Shown here: in pieces, positions 1 through 5,626 of the stretch | Layout of the letters: each line of letters starts with the position of its first letter | Numbering within the stretch: position 1 is the first letter of the stretch | Source: Verrucomicrobiota bacterium | GTDB lineage: Bacteria; Verrucomicrobiota; Verrucomicrobiia; Verrucomicrobiales; Akkermansiaceae | Length of the DNA: 5,626 nt | NCBI GenBank assembly: GCA_009885905.1 | Contig: VFJU01000404.1 | Span: 1-5,626, forward strand | Reading direction: 5' to 3' | Notes under the pieces: generated by a model | The model's input: only the letters and a program-made list of their open reading frames with translations | Told to the model about the DNA's origin: nothing | The model's database searches: none | Position numbers and translations under genes: made by a program

Positions 1-130
<130 letters not shown>

Positions 131-137
131 CTATAAG

Positions 138-1076
138 TTAGAGTCTAGTGTTGCCAGAGGAAAGAGATGTTAGAAAGTCCTGATAAGCGGCAGCAAGGCC
201 GGCTTCAAAGGAAACCTTGGGCGTCCATCCGGTGGATTGTATCTTAGAAATGTCCAAGAGCTTGCGTGGGGTACCGTCGGGCTTGGTGGGGTCAGTGAGA
301 ATCTGACCTGTGAAACCGGTGGTTTTTGCAACGAGAGTGGCGAGTTCGAAGATCGTGACGTCGTCTCCGATGCCGACGTTAACCCAGTCTGGAGGGGAAT
401 CTAACGACAGGAGGTGAAAGCAGGCGGTAGCGAGGTCATCGACGTGGAGAAATTCGCGGCGCGGGGTCCCGGTGCCCCAGATCGTGACGGTGGCAGCACC
501 ACTCACGGCGGCCTCATGGAAGCGGCGGATCAAAGCTGGGATGACGTGAGAGTTCTCCGGATGGTAGTTGTCGCCGGGGCCGTAAAGGTTGGTGGGCATC
601 GCGCTGTGATACATCAGGTTGTGCTGGGCGCGGTAGTGTTGGCAGAGTTTCAGACCAGCGATTTTAGCGATCGCGTATGCTTCGTTGCTTGTTTCCAGAG
701 GACTGGAGAGCAAGCAGTCTTCCGGCATCGGCTGTGGTGCCATTTTTGGATAGATACAGGATGATCCAAGAAACAACACGCGCGGCACCTCGGCGCGGCG
801 GCAGCCTTCTACTAGATTTGCGGCGATCGTTAGATTTTCGTAAATGAAGTCAGCCGGGTAAGTCGAATTCGCGTAAATCCCACCGACCTTGGCCGCCGCG
901 ATGATTACGATGTCAGGCTTTTCGGTTGCGAGGAAATGGAAGACTGCGCTTTGATCACAGAGATCCAGTTGGTCGCGGGTGGCGGTGACGATTTGAAAAC
1001 CACCAAGTTTTTCCGCTTCACGAATGAGTGCGGTGCCTACCATGCCGCGGTGTCCCGCAATAAATAATTTTTTCAT
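138..1076 (-). CDS. fcl: GDP-L-fucose synthase (GDP-4-keto-6-deoxymannose 3,5-epimerase/4-reductase)
   Basis: This 312-residue NADPH-dependent extended-SDR enzyme turns the Gmd product into GDP-L-fucose by 3,5-epimerisation and 4-reduction. The sequence shows the NADP-binding motif GHRGMVG at residues 8-14, and SSCIYPK at 105-111, where Cys107 matches the catalytic cysteine of the E. coli enzyme. Tyr134 and Lys138 form the YxxxK pair in [15 protein letters not shown] follows at 161-170. His177 in [14 protein letters not shown] matches the second epimerisation residue, and [11 protein letters not shown] at 207-216 is typical of the family. Length is close to the usual 310-320 residues and no key residue is missing. 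The ATG overlaps the glf stop codon as ATGA, suggesting translational coupling. The sequence upstream has no clear Shine-Dalgarno motif. gmd follows 28 bp downstream, so order in the operon is the reverse of the pathway order. Confidence 0.96.
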   Translation of the reverse strand: MKKLFIAGHRGMVGTALIREAEKLGGFQIVTATRDQLDLCDQSAVFHFLATEKPDIVIIAAAKVGGIYANSTYPADFIYENLTIAANLVEGCRRAEVPRVLFLGSSCIYPKMAPQPMPEDCLLSSPLETSNEAYAIAKIAGLKLCQHYRAQHNLMYHSAMPTNLYGPGDNYHPENSHVIPALIRRFHEAAVSGAATVTIWGTGTPRREFLHVDDLATACFHLLSLDSPPDWVNVGIGDDVTIFELATLVAKTTGFTGQILTDPTKPDGTPRKLLDISKIQSTGWTPKVSFEAGLAAAYQDFLTSLSSGNTRL

Positions 1077-2245
1077 AGATTTGTTCCGTAGCGTGAGATG
1101 AGTTTATCGGCTTCAGCAATCGCCATGCCGGTGACTTGATCCATATTGAAGTAGCGATAGGTGGCGAGTCTCCCGATGAAGCTCGTGGCGGTTTCGGCGG
1201 TGGCCAGTGCAGCGTAGTTCTGATAGGCTGCACGGGCTTCGGGTGTTGGAATGGGGTAAAACGGCTCGGTTTCGGGTGTCCAGTCCTTGGGAAATTCGCG
1301 GACGATGGTGCTTGCGTCGATTTGCTGCCCGGTGGCGTGTTTGATTTCGACGATGCGTGTGAATGGGACCTCGAAGTCCGGGTAGTTCACCTGCATCGCG
1401 GGCTGCCAGAAACCAGGTTTGCCGGAAATCGGTGCGCGACTTCGGAGTTGTTCGGCAGTGAATGACTCCGCCTCGAAGCGCAACGAGCGGTAGGGTAGGG
1501 GACCGAAACGACGGTCGTAGAACTCATCAATCGCACCCGTAAAAATGAGGTGCTTGTGTGTCCACTGGGCGCGGGCTTCATGAAAATCCACCCCGAGATG
1601 TAATTCGACGCCTGGTGAGGCGTTGAGCAATTTTTCAAACATCGCGGTGTAGCCGTGCTTGGGTAGCGCTTGGAATGATTCTGCTAGATAGCGGTTGTCG
1701 CGGTTGGTTCGTATAGGAATTCGCCCGCAGACTGAGGCGTCCAGTTCGCGCGGATGAAGCTTCCATTGTTTGCGCGTGTAGCCCTCAAAAAATAGCTCGT
1801 AGAGTTCCTTGCCGACTTGCGAAAGAATGACCTCCTCGGAGTTTTTTGGGTCTGGAATGTCGGTTCGATTTTTATCTAACCATGCACTAAATTCTTCCGA
1901 CGTCGCTTCTCGACCGAGAAATTCCTCAAATGTGTTGAGATTGATCGGGAAGCTCCAGTAGCGTCCTCGGGTGTAGCTCTTGATGGTGTAACTAACTTGA
2001 TGCCACTCGGTGAACGCAGATAGATATTCGACGATCCGCTGGGAGTTGGAGCGGAAATAATGCGGGCCGTAGTGATGAACGAGTACGCCTGCCGCGTTGA
2101 TGCCGTCGTAGGCATTTCCACCGAGATGATTGCGTCGGTCCACGACCACGCATTTCCAACCCGCAGCCGCGAGACGCTCGGCAATCACCAGCCCAGAGAA
2201 GCCTGCGCCAATGATGAGGAAATCGGTGGATGAGTTAGACTTCAC
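1073..2245 (-). CDS. glf: UDP-galactopyranose mutase
   Basis: This 390-residue FAD enzyme interconverts UDP-galactopyranose and UDP-galactofuranose, the donor for Galf residues in surface glycans. Visible marks are the FAD dinucleotide motif GAGFSG at residues 13-18, Asp36, [10 protein letters not shown] at 38-47 and [10 protein letters not shown] at 58-67. The substrate-binding core [15 protein letters not shown] (154-168) contains the conserved Trp161. Arg179 lies in [12 protein letters not shown], Arg297 in PFTRIVE and Tyr330 in [20 protein letters not shown] closes the active site, with Arg359 and Tyr365. In that last motif Asn367 stands where many homologues have Asp, by my alignment from memory. 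The start is a GTG at 2245-2243. The frame stays open upstream to a stop at 2362-2360 without any ATG, and the GTG places [10 protein letters not shown] at the normal distance from the N-terminus. It overlaps fcl by 4 bp and is the first gene after a structured 198-bp leader. Confidence 0.95.
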   Translation of the reverse strand: MKSNSSTDFLIIGAGFSGLVIAERLAAAGWKCVVVDRRNHLGGNAYDGINAAGVLVHHYGPHYFRSNSQRIVEYLSAFTEWHQVSYTIKSYTRGRYWSFPINLNTFEEFLGREATSEEFSAWLDKNRTDIPDPKNSEEVILSQVGKELYELFFEGYTRKQWKLHPRELDASVCGRIPIRTNRDNRYLAESFQALPKHGYTAMFEKLLNASPGVELHLGVDFHEARAQWTHKHLIFTGAIDEFYDRRFGPLPYRSLRFEAESFTAEQLRSRAPISGKPGFWQPAMQVNYPDFEVPFTRIVEIKHATGQQIDASTIVREFPKDWTPETEPFYPIPTPEARAAYQNYAALATAETATSFIGRLATYRYFNMDQVTGMAIAEADKLISRYGTNL

Positions 2246-2276
2246 AGCGGGATCATTTTTTAAAGATACTTTTGAA

Positions 2277-2287
2277 ACGCTGCCGCC
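2277..2287 (-). promoter_or_regulatory. ops-like element (candidate NusG-paralog recruitment site)
   Basis: The minus strand reads GGCGGCAGCGT at 2287-2277. It differs from the E. coli ops core GGCGGTAGCGT, recognised by RfaH, at one base (C for T at position 6). The C3 and G8 positions that close the ops non-template hairpin are kept, as are G4, G5 and A7. The changed base is one that RfaH contacts directly in E. coli. The site lies in the right orientation and place: downstream of a nusG paralog, ahead of a sugar-nucleotide operon, and overlapping the 3' arm of the leader hairpin. A caution: a different 10-of-11 match occurs on the plus strand inside fcl at 423-433, where it makes no sense, so chance cannot be excluded. 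Confidence 0.35.
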
Positions 2288-2332
2288 CTTGGTTGATCTG
2301 TCTGTGTAGATAGAAACCAGAGGGCGGAGGCG
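2278..2332 (-). promoter_or_regulatory. Strong bulged hairpin in the glf leader
   Basis: On the minus strand a 5' arm, CCGCCCTCTGGTT (2327-2315), pairs with a 3' arm, AACCAAGGGCGG (2294-2283). This gives 12 base pairs interrupted only by one bulged C, with a 20-nt loop. After two unpaired positions on each side, three more pairs form (GCG at 2280-2278 with CGC at 2332-2330). Inside the loop ATCT and AGAT could add a short top stem. The hairpin is not followed by a clean T-run (GCGTTTCAAAAG comes next), so it is not a textbook intrinsic terminator. It ends 33 bp before the glf start codon. A target site for the upstream-encoded NusG paralog or an attenuating/pausing structure are the leading ideas; neither is shown by sequence alone. 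Confidence 0.65.
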
Positions 2333-2443
2333 ACGCGGTGATGTGCACTTGCTTTGGCATCAATTTTGCCGTGCGGAGTGATTAAGAGTGTTTATTAAAA
2401 AGCGGACGTAAGGAGTAACGACATCGCGTAGGAAAATTGCTTT

Positions 2444-3004
2444 TTATGGGGTGGGACGCCGGGGGAGAAGCAGCGAGAAGAGATCCACGTCGACGGCTTG
2501 CGGGTTGCCGAGAAATTCGATCAAGATTTTCACTCGTTCGATGGCGGAGGGAATTGCGACGATGGTACCCTGCATGCCTTGGAAGGGACCATGTGCGATT
2601 TCCACCTCATCGCCGATTTCGATGGTAGGGGAGAGTGTGACCATTTCATCTTCTTGGGCATCTTTGCGGGAGCGGATCTCTTGTTTGATCGCTTCCACGA
2701 ACGATTCGGGCACGGGTGGGATTTCTGCGCCGAACCTGACAAGCCCGCGGACGCCTTGGCAGAAAGTCACGGCACGCTCCATCTCGGCCATGTTGAACTT
2801 GGCCAGAACGTAGCCCGGAAACATGGGTTCCACCCACCAGATTTTTCCACGTCGAGTGGCTTTACGGTAGCGGAGGCGCGGGCAAAAAACTTCTACCCCC
2901 TCGATTTCGCGGAGGTGGCCAGCGGCGATATGTTCGCGTTTTGTCTGACAACGCAGGCAAAACCATTCGGGAAAAGGAGCAGAAATATGAGATGCTGAAG
3001 TCAT
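2444..3004 (-). CDS. Specialised NusG paralog (RfaH/UpxY/LoaP-like transcription elongation factor)
   Basis: This 186-residue protein has an N-terminal NGN domain (about residues 12-115) that would bind the RNA polymerase clamp helices, and a C-terminal KOW domain (about 128-178, IEIGDEVEIAHGPFQGMQGTIV). NGN landmarks are Trp14 in PEWFCLRC, the EPMFPGYVLAKF block at 59-70 and GVRGLVRFG at 84-92. The pattern resembles RfaH (EPLFPNYLFVEF, VRFG) more than housekeeping NusG. His30 falls, without gaps from Trp14, on RfaH His20, which lies in the ops-contacting face. Housekeeping nusG normally sits beside secE and ribosomal protein genes; here the neighbours are a regulator and polysaccharide precursor genes, which supports a dedicated antiterminator. 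The ATG overlaps the upstream regulator's stop as ATGA, with no Shine-Dalgarno motif, so translation is probably coupled. Whether it is closest to RfaH, UpxY or LoaP cannot be settled here. Confidence 0.9.
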   Translation of the reverse strand: MTSASHISAPFPEWFCLRCQTKREHIAAGHLREIEGVEVFCPRLRYRKATRRGKIWWVEPMFPGYVLAKFNMAEMERAVTFCQGVRGLVRFGAEIPPVPESFVEAIKQEIRSRKDAQEDEMVTLSPTIEIGDEVEIAHGPFQGMQGTIVAIPSAIERVKILIEFLGNPQAVDVDLFSLLLPRRPTP

Positions 3005-3504
3005 TGGCCGAGCAGTTTTTGGAGTATGGGCAGAAGTTTGGTGGTGCTGCGTCTCCAGGTGTCGATTCGTTCGATTCTGGCCCGGAGGAATTTCCGGCTT
3101 TCGGGGTCATCGATTTCCTGAGCCTTCTCTGCGAGATCACGGATTCGGGTCTCTGCGCTCTTAAAGTGCGGGCGGACTTGTTCGCGGATGAAGCCGCCGG
3201 CCAAACGCTTCAGTTCGATGGCGGGTTCATAATAGGTGCGGCGGTCGCTTGCGGATTCCACCTCGCGGACTGCGCGGAGTCCTTTGAGCATCCTAAGTCC
3301 TTGGCTAACAGAGCCTTTGCTGATGCCGAGGCGCTCCACGAAGTCGTCGAGCGCCAGCGGCGTGGGGGAAATGAAAAGTAGACCATAGATCTCACCGATC
3401 GACGGTGGCAGGCCGAGAATGCGTGCACCGTCCACGAAGATGTTCACCATTTGGTGTTCGATGGAGTCCAATTTGTTGGAATTGCTATTTTGCAATCGTG
3501 GCAT
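3001..3504 (-). CDS. GbsR/MarR-family winged-helix transcriptional regulator
   Basis: This 167-residue cytoplasmic protein is a probable DNA-binding dimer. Residues 33-48 (PPSIGEIYGLLFISPT) are the helix typical of the GbsR branch of MarR-like proteins. A helix-turn-helix covers about 50-76 (LALDDFVERLGISKGSVSQGLRMLKGL), and the wing follows with SDRRTYYEPA at 86-95. The C-terminal third (about 98-165) is predicted helical and rich in Arg, Glu and Leu, suited to dimerisation. No transmembrane segment or obvious ligand-binding cysteine pair is seen. It is the first gene of a tight two-gene unit with the NusG paralog and is divergent from the UDP-xylose synthase gene. A perfect inverted repeat lies 28 bp upstream of its start codon, suggesting autoregulation and possibly control of both directions. 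The ATG at 3504-3502 is the start that keeps the ordinary family N-terminus. The effector is unknown. Confidence 0.85.
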   Translation of the reverse strand: MPRLQNSNSNKLDSIEHQMVNIFVDGARILGLPPSIGEIYGLLFISPTPLALDDFVERLGISKGSVSQGLRMLKGLRAVREVESASDRRTYYEPAIELKRLAGGFIREQVRPHFKSAETRIRDLAEKAQEIDDPESRKFLRARIERIDTWRRSTTKLLPILQKLLGQ

Positions 3505-3510
3505 GGGTGG

Positions 3511-3539
3511 ACTTTAGGAAAATCACTCGGTTTGTTCAA
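3511..3539 (-). promoter_or_regulatory. Candidate promoter of the regulator/nusG-like unit
   Basis: On the minus strand TTGAAC (3539-3534) and TAAAGT (3516-3511) are separated by exactly 17 bases, each matching 4 of 6 positions of the sigma-70 consensus. The -35 hexamer lies within the inverted repeat at 3532-3553, so a protein bound there would block it. A start about 7 bases downstream would fall on or next to the ATG at 3504, implying a nearly leaderless transcript, in keeping with the missing Shine-Dalgarno motif. Sigma-factor preferences of this organism are unknown, so this is tentative. Confidence 0.3.
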
Positions 3540-3553
3540 ACAAATTTGAACAA
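3532..3553. promoter_or_regulatory. Perfect 9-bp inverted repeat, candidate operator
   Basis: TTGTTCAAA at 3532-3540 and TTTGAACAA at 3545-3553 are perfect inverted copies separated by CAAA. Shorter symmetric units are nested in it (CAAATTTG at 3541-3548; TTTGTT and AACAAA around 3537-3538). The size and A/T-rich symmetric form suit a dimeric winged-helix regulator of the MarR type. It sits in the 129-bp gap between two divergent genes, overlaps a candidate -35 for the regulator, and ends against AATAAT (3552-3557), a possible -10 for rightward transcription. Confidence 0.55.
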
Positions 3554-3569
3554 TAATGAGATCGGGTGT

Positions 3570-3627
3570 CTCAGAGAGATTTTTAACCATATCTGAGCTT
3601 GATTACAGAGGTAAGCTCTGATTTTTT
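3570..3627 (+). promoter_or_regulatory. Leader of the UDP-xylose synthase gene with overlapping short hairpins and a T6 run
   Basis: Three short stems can form and compete. CTCAGA (3570-3575) pairs with TCTGAG (3592-3597); GAGCTT (3595-3600) pairs with AAGCTC (3613-3618); CAGAG (3606-3610) pairs with CTCTG (3616-3620). The last two end next to ATTTTTT (3621-3627), giving a terminator-like arrangement just before the ATG at 3634. The first stem uses bases needed for the second, so alternative folding is possible. The stems are only 5-6 bp long, so a real attenuator is uncertain. Confidence 0.25.
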
Positions 3628-3633
3628 ACCGCC

Positions 3634-4569
3634 ATGCGTATACTTATTACTGGTGGGGCTGGATTCCTAGGCTCCCATCTTTGCGAACGCCTTCTCGGCG
3701 AGGGCAACGAGATCATTTGCTTGGACAATTTTTTCACCGGTCGGAAGCGCAACATCGCCCACCTGATGGAGAATCCTTATTTCGAACTGGTGCGTCACGA
3801 CGTGACCGAGCCATTCAAGTACGAGGTCGACCAAATTTACAATCTGGCCTGCCCTGCCTCACCGCCGCACTACCAGCACAATCCGATCAAAACAACGAAA
3901 ACCTCGGTGATGGGTGCGATTCACTGCCTTGGATTGGCCAAGCGCACCGGCGCAAGAGTTTTTCAGGCATCCACCTCGGAAGTCTATGGCGATCCTGACA
4001 TCCACCCGCAGCCCGAGTCCTACCATGGCAATGTCAATCCCATCGGGATTCGTGCGTGTTACGACGAGGGCAAGCGCTGCGCGGAAACATTATTTTTTGA
4101 CTACCATCGCCAAAATCAAGTCGACATCCGAGTGGTTCGAATTTTCAACACCTACGGCCCTCGGATGTTGCCGAATGACGGTCGTGTGGTCTCCAATTTT
4201 ATTGTGCAAGCACTTCAGGGTAATGACCTTACGATTTATGGCGACGGCAGCCAGACCCGCTCGTTTTGTTTCGTGGACGATCTCATTGACGGGTTCGTCC
4301 GACTGATGAATCACCCAAATCTGACTGGCCCCGTCAACATTGGAAATCCTGGGGAATTTACCATGCTTCAACTTGCGGAACTGGTTTTGAAAAAGGTCGG
4401 CGGCCCATCAAAGATCGCTCATTTCCCACTTCCGGGAGACGATCCGAAGCAGCGCCAACCCGACATCACGTTGGCCCGCAGTGAGTTAGCGTGGGAGCCC
4501 AAAATTTCCCTGGATCAGGGACTCGATTCGACAATCGATTACTTCCGAAATCTTCTGGCGGAAAGTTGA
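3634..4569 (+). CDS. uxs: UDP-glucuronate decarboxylase (UDP-xylose synthase)
   Basis: This 311-residue NAD-dependent extended-SDR enzyme would convert UDP-glucuronate to UDP-D-xylose in the cytoplasm. The Rossmann motif [10 protein letters not shown] lies at residues 7-16, followed by Asp31-Asn32 for NAD ribose binding and FTGRKRN at 34-40. [19 protein letters not shown] at 69-87 is a signature of the decarboxylase branch. Thr114-Ser115-Glu116 (STSEVYGDP) and Tyr143/Lys147 in ACYDEGKR form the active site. [10 protein letters not shown] at 169-178 and Arg209 in [13 protein letters not shown] complete the pattern. Length matches soluble bacterial UXS proteins and there is no extra membrane anchor. 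The ATG at 3634 gives the family N-terminus; the sequence before it (TTTTTTACCGCC) lacks a Shine-Dalgarno motif. It is transcribed away from the regulator and may share its operator. No UDP-glucose dehydrogenase gene, needed to make its substrate, is present in the window. Confidence 0.95.
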   Translation: MRILITGGAGFLGSHLCERLLGEGNEIICLDNFFTGRKRNIAHLMENPYFELVRHDVTEPFKYEVDQIYNLACPASPPHYQHNPIKTTKTSVMGAIHCLGLAKRTGARVFQASTSEVYGDPDIHPQPESYHGNVNPIGIRACYDEGKRCAETLFFDYHRQNQVDIRVVRIFNTYGPRMLPNDGRVVSNFIVQALQGNDLTIYGDGSQTRSFCFVDDLIDGFVRLMNHPNLTGPVNIGNPGEFTMLQLAELVLKKVGGPSKIAHFPLPGDDPKQRQPDITLARSELAWEPKISLDQGLDSTIDYFRNLLAES

Positions 4570-4648
4570 ACGAGCGGGCATCAAATCATTATCGGCAGGA
4601 GGGTGTTTTTTGATAATTTGTGATTTTATTGGCCGTATTCTAGCTCCC

Positions 4649-5626
4649 ATGCACCGATTTTTGATTTTGTTCTGTCTGCTGGCTGCTGCCCTGCCCTCCC
4701 GTGCAAACTGGCAACCGCTCTTTAATGGGCAAAATCTTGACGGTTGGTCAGGGGATCCTCGTCTGTGGCGCGTCGAAAACGGGGTGTTAGTCGGTGAGAC
4801 GAATGACTCTGATAAATCGATTAGTACGAATTCATTCCTTATCTGGCAGGGTGGTAAACCTGGCGACTTCGAACTCGAATTTCAAGCCCGCGTGACACCG
4901 AGTAACAACTCTGGTGTACAGTACCGCAGTAAAGTGTTAGATCCTAACACATGGGTGGTCTCAGGCTATCAGATGGATCTTCATCCCAAGCCGAGCTACC
5001 TCGGAATGCTTTACGAGGAGCGTGGCCGCGGCATTGCTTGTGAGCGTGGACAACGAGTGAAACTCGGTGACAAACCGACCGTGACAGGCACGCTTGAGGT
5101 ACCTGAGGTTGTGCTCGGCGACTGGAATTCTTATCGTATTGTTGCTCAAGGTCACACGCTTCGTCATTTCATCAATGGCAAATTGGCGGCAGAAATCCAA
5201 GACGTGCAGCCAGACAAGCGCGCGTCGAAGGGGGTGATCGCGCTGCAGGTGCACGCGGGTCCCGCGATGAAGGCGGAGTTCAAGGGCCTGCGAATCAGCT
5301 CGGGAGATAAAATGCAATCTGATGGCTCACCAAGCGCCGATTGGATATGGAAATGCGAGGAACCGAGTGAAAATGAAAAGGTGTTTTTTCGCCGTGAATT
5401 CCAGCTTCCTCCACATATCGCCAGTGCTTCAGTGACCCTTGCCTGCGATGATTCGCATCGCTTGTTTGTCAATGGCGAGGATGTGGGCGGGGGGGAAGGT
5501 TGGAGCACTATGCACCGGTACGATGTCATCGCGCATCTCAAACCCGGCAGTCGCAACATCATCGCCGTCGAGGGCACCAATCACAAGGGGCAAGCGGGAC
5601 TTGCCATGCGTCTGGGAGTGAGGCTC
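4649..5626 (+). CDS. Secreted DUF1080-domain protein (3-keto-disaccharide hydrolase-like), C-terminus cut by window edge
   Basis: The frame is open from the ATG at 4649 through the last base, giving 326 codons without a stop. Residues 1-19 form a signal peptide: Arg3, a hydrophobic core FLILFCLLAAAL and a likely cleavage after SRA-19, so the product is exported. Residues about 20-216 match the DUF1080/laminin-G-like jelly-roll family: WQPLFNGQNLDGW, WRVENGVLVGE, DFELEFQARVTPSNNSGVQYRS, GYQMDLHP, LGMLYEERGRGIA, WNSYRIVAQG, FINGKLAAEIQD and ALQVHAGPAMKAEFKGLRI. Residues about 229-323 (ADWIWKCEEP, VFFRREFQL, LFVNGEDVG, NIIAVEGTN) resemble a galactose-binding-like beta-sandwich seen in multidomain glycosidases. 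Family members act on sugars or bind carbohydrate, but the true substrate is unknown. In PVC bacteria such modules often begin much larger proteins, so the missing part may be long. It starts 79 bp after the upstream gene; the link to it is unproven. Confidence 0.88.
   Translation, partial: MHRFLILFCLLAAALPSRANWQPLFNGQNLDGWSGDPRLWRVENGVLVGETNDSDKSISTNSFLIWQGGKPGDFELEFQARVTPSNNSGVQYRSKVLDPNTWVVSGYQMDLHPKPSYLGMLYEERGRGIACERGQRVKLGDKPTVTGTLEVPEVVLGDWNSYRIVAQGHTLRHFINGKLAAEIQDVQPDKRASKGVIALQVHAGPAMKAEFKGLRISSGDKMQSDGSPSADWIWKCEEPSENEKVFFRREFQLPPHIASASVTLACDDSHRLFVNGEDVGGGEGWSTMHRYDVIAHLKPGSRNIIAVEGTNHKGQAGLAMRLGVRL

Larger units (their letters stand above)
2246..2443 (-). promoter_or_regulatory. 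Untranslated gap/leader between nusG-like gene and glf
   Basis: This 198-bp stretch separates the NusG paralog from glf on the minus strand and contains no convincing ORF. It starts, in the transcription direction, with A/T-rich sequence and no intrinsic terminator right after the nusG-like stop, so readthrough from the regulator genes into glf is possible. I could not pick out a convincing sigma-70-type promoter. The promoter-distal half carries a strong bulged hairpin and an ops-like motif, described separately, followed by an A/T-rich stretch just ahead of the GTG start. By analogy with known leaders controlled by RfaH, UpxY or LoaP, this is where an elongation factor would be recruited; that role is inferred from position and structure only. 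Confidence 0.5.

Noticed and set aside
423..433. GGCGGTAGCGA on the plus strand, a 10-of-11 match to the E. coli ops core
   Set aside because: It lies antisense inside fcl with no plus-strand transcript to act on. It is explained by fcl codons and shows that near-matches arise by chance in this sequence.
414..764. 116-codon open frame on the plus strand
   Set aside because: Antisense to the catalytic core of fcl, which is unambiguous.
2361..2439. Inverted copies CAATTTT (2361-2367) and AAAATTG (2433-2439) in the glf leader
   Set aside because: Arms are A/T-rich, 7 bp long and 65 bp apart; too weak to call a structure beside the much stronger hairpin at 2278-2332.
2498..2998. 166-codon open frame on the plus strand
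   Set aside because: It is antisense to the NusG paralog, whose NGN and KOW motifs are clear; the plus-strand product has no recognisable domain.
2941..3381. 146-codon open frame on the plus strand
   Set aside because: Antisense shadow of the winged-helix regulator and the start of the NusG paralog, with no recognisable motifs.
3681..4306. Out-of-frame open frames inside the UDP-xylose synthase gene
   Set aside because: Both overlap a complete, motif-rich extended-SDR enzyme in another frame and show no motifs of their own.
4580..4624. A/T-rich symmetry (ATTATC at 4588-4593, GATAAT at 4612-4617) with a T6 run, considered as a terminator after the UDP-xylose synthase gene
   Set aside because: The stem is only 6 bp of mostly A/T pairs, and the T-run lies in the loop rather than after the stem, so it is not a credible intrinsic terminator.
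4961..5580. Two overlapping open frames on the minus strand (118 and 138 codons)
   Set aside because: They are antisense to the secreted DUF1080 gene, which has a signal peptide and family motifs in one continuous frame to the window edge.

Overview
The window looks like part of an extracellular or surface polysaccharide locus from a Gram-negative, probably PVC-type bacterium, with Verrucomicrobiota the best guess. That guess is inference. It rests on a secreted DUF1080-type protein, a GbsR/MarR-like regulator paired with a NusG paralog at an exopolysaccharide locus, and the lack of obvious Shine-Dalgarno sequences in front of any of the seven genes. No rRNA, tRNA, CRISPR array or insertion sequence is visible.

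Layout. The left two thirds run on the minus strand. Reading in the direction of transcription, the order is: a GbsR/MarR-like winged-helix regulator (3504-3001), a specialised NusG paralog of the RfaH/UpxY/LoaP type (3004-2444), a 198-bp untranslated gap (2443-2246), UDP-galactopyranose mutase glf (2245-1073), GDP-L-fucose synthase fcl (1076-138), and the first 36 codons of GDP-mannose 4,6-dehydratase gmd (109 to beyond base 1). Two junctions are 4-bp ATGA overlaps (regulator/nusG-like and glf/fcl), which suggests translational coupling. On the plus strand, a UDP-glucuronate decarboxylase (UDP-xylose synthase) gene at 3634-4569 diverges from the regulator. It is followed by a secreted DUF1080 protein that starts at 4649 and runs off the right edge.

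How the parts may work together. Glf, Gmd plus Fcl, and the decarboxylase would supply UDP-galactofuranose, GDP-L-fucose and UDP-xylose, the activated sugars for a complex glycan. The regulator and NusG paralog sit at the head of the sugar-nucleotide operon, where dedicated transcription elongation factors of long polysaccharide operons are typically found. The gap between the NusG paralog and glf holds a strong bulged hairpin. Its 3' arm runs into a sequence matching 10 of 11 bases of the E. coli ops element recognised by RfaH. The divergent intergenic region holds a perfect 9-bp inverted repeat that is a good candidate operator for the regulator. My leading hypothesis is therefore a self-contained two-layer control module: promoter control by the GbsR/MarR-like protein and processive antitermination by the NusG paralog acting at the glf leader. 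The protein families are secure; the wiring between them is inference.
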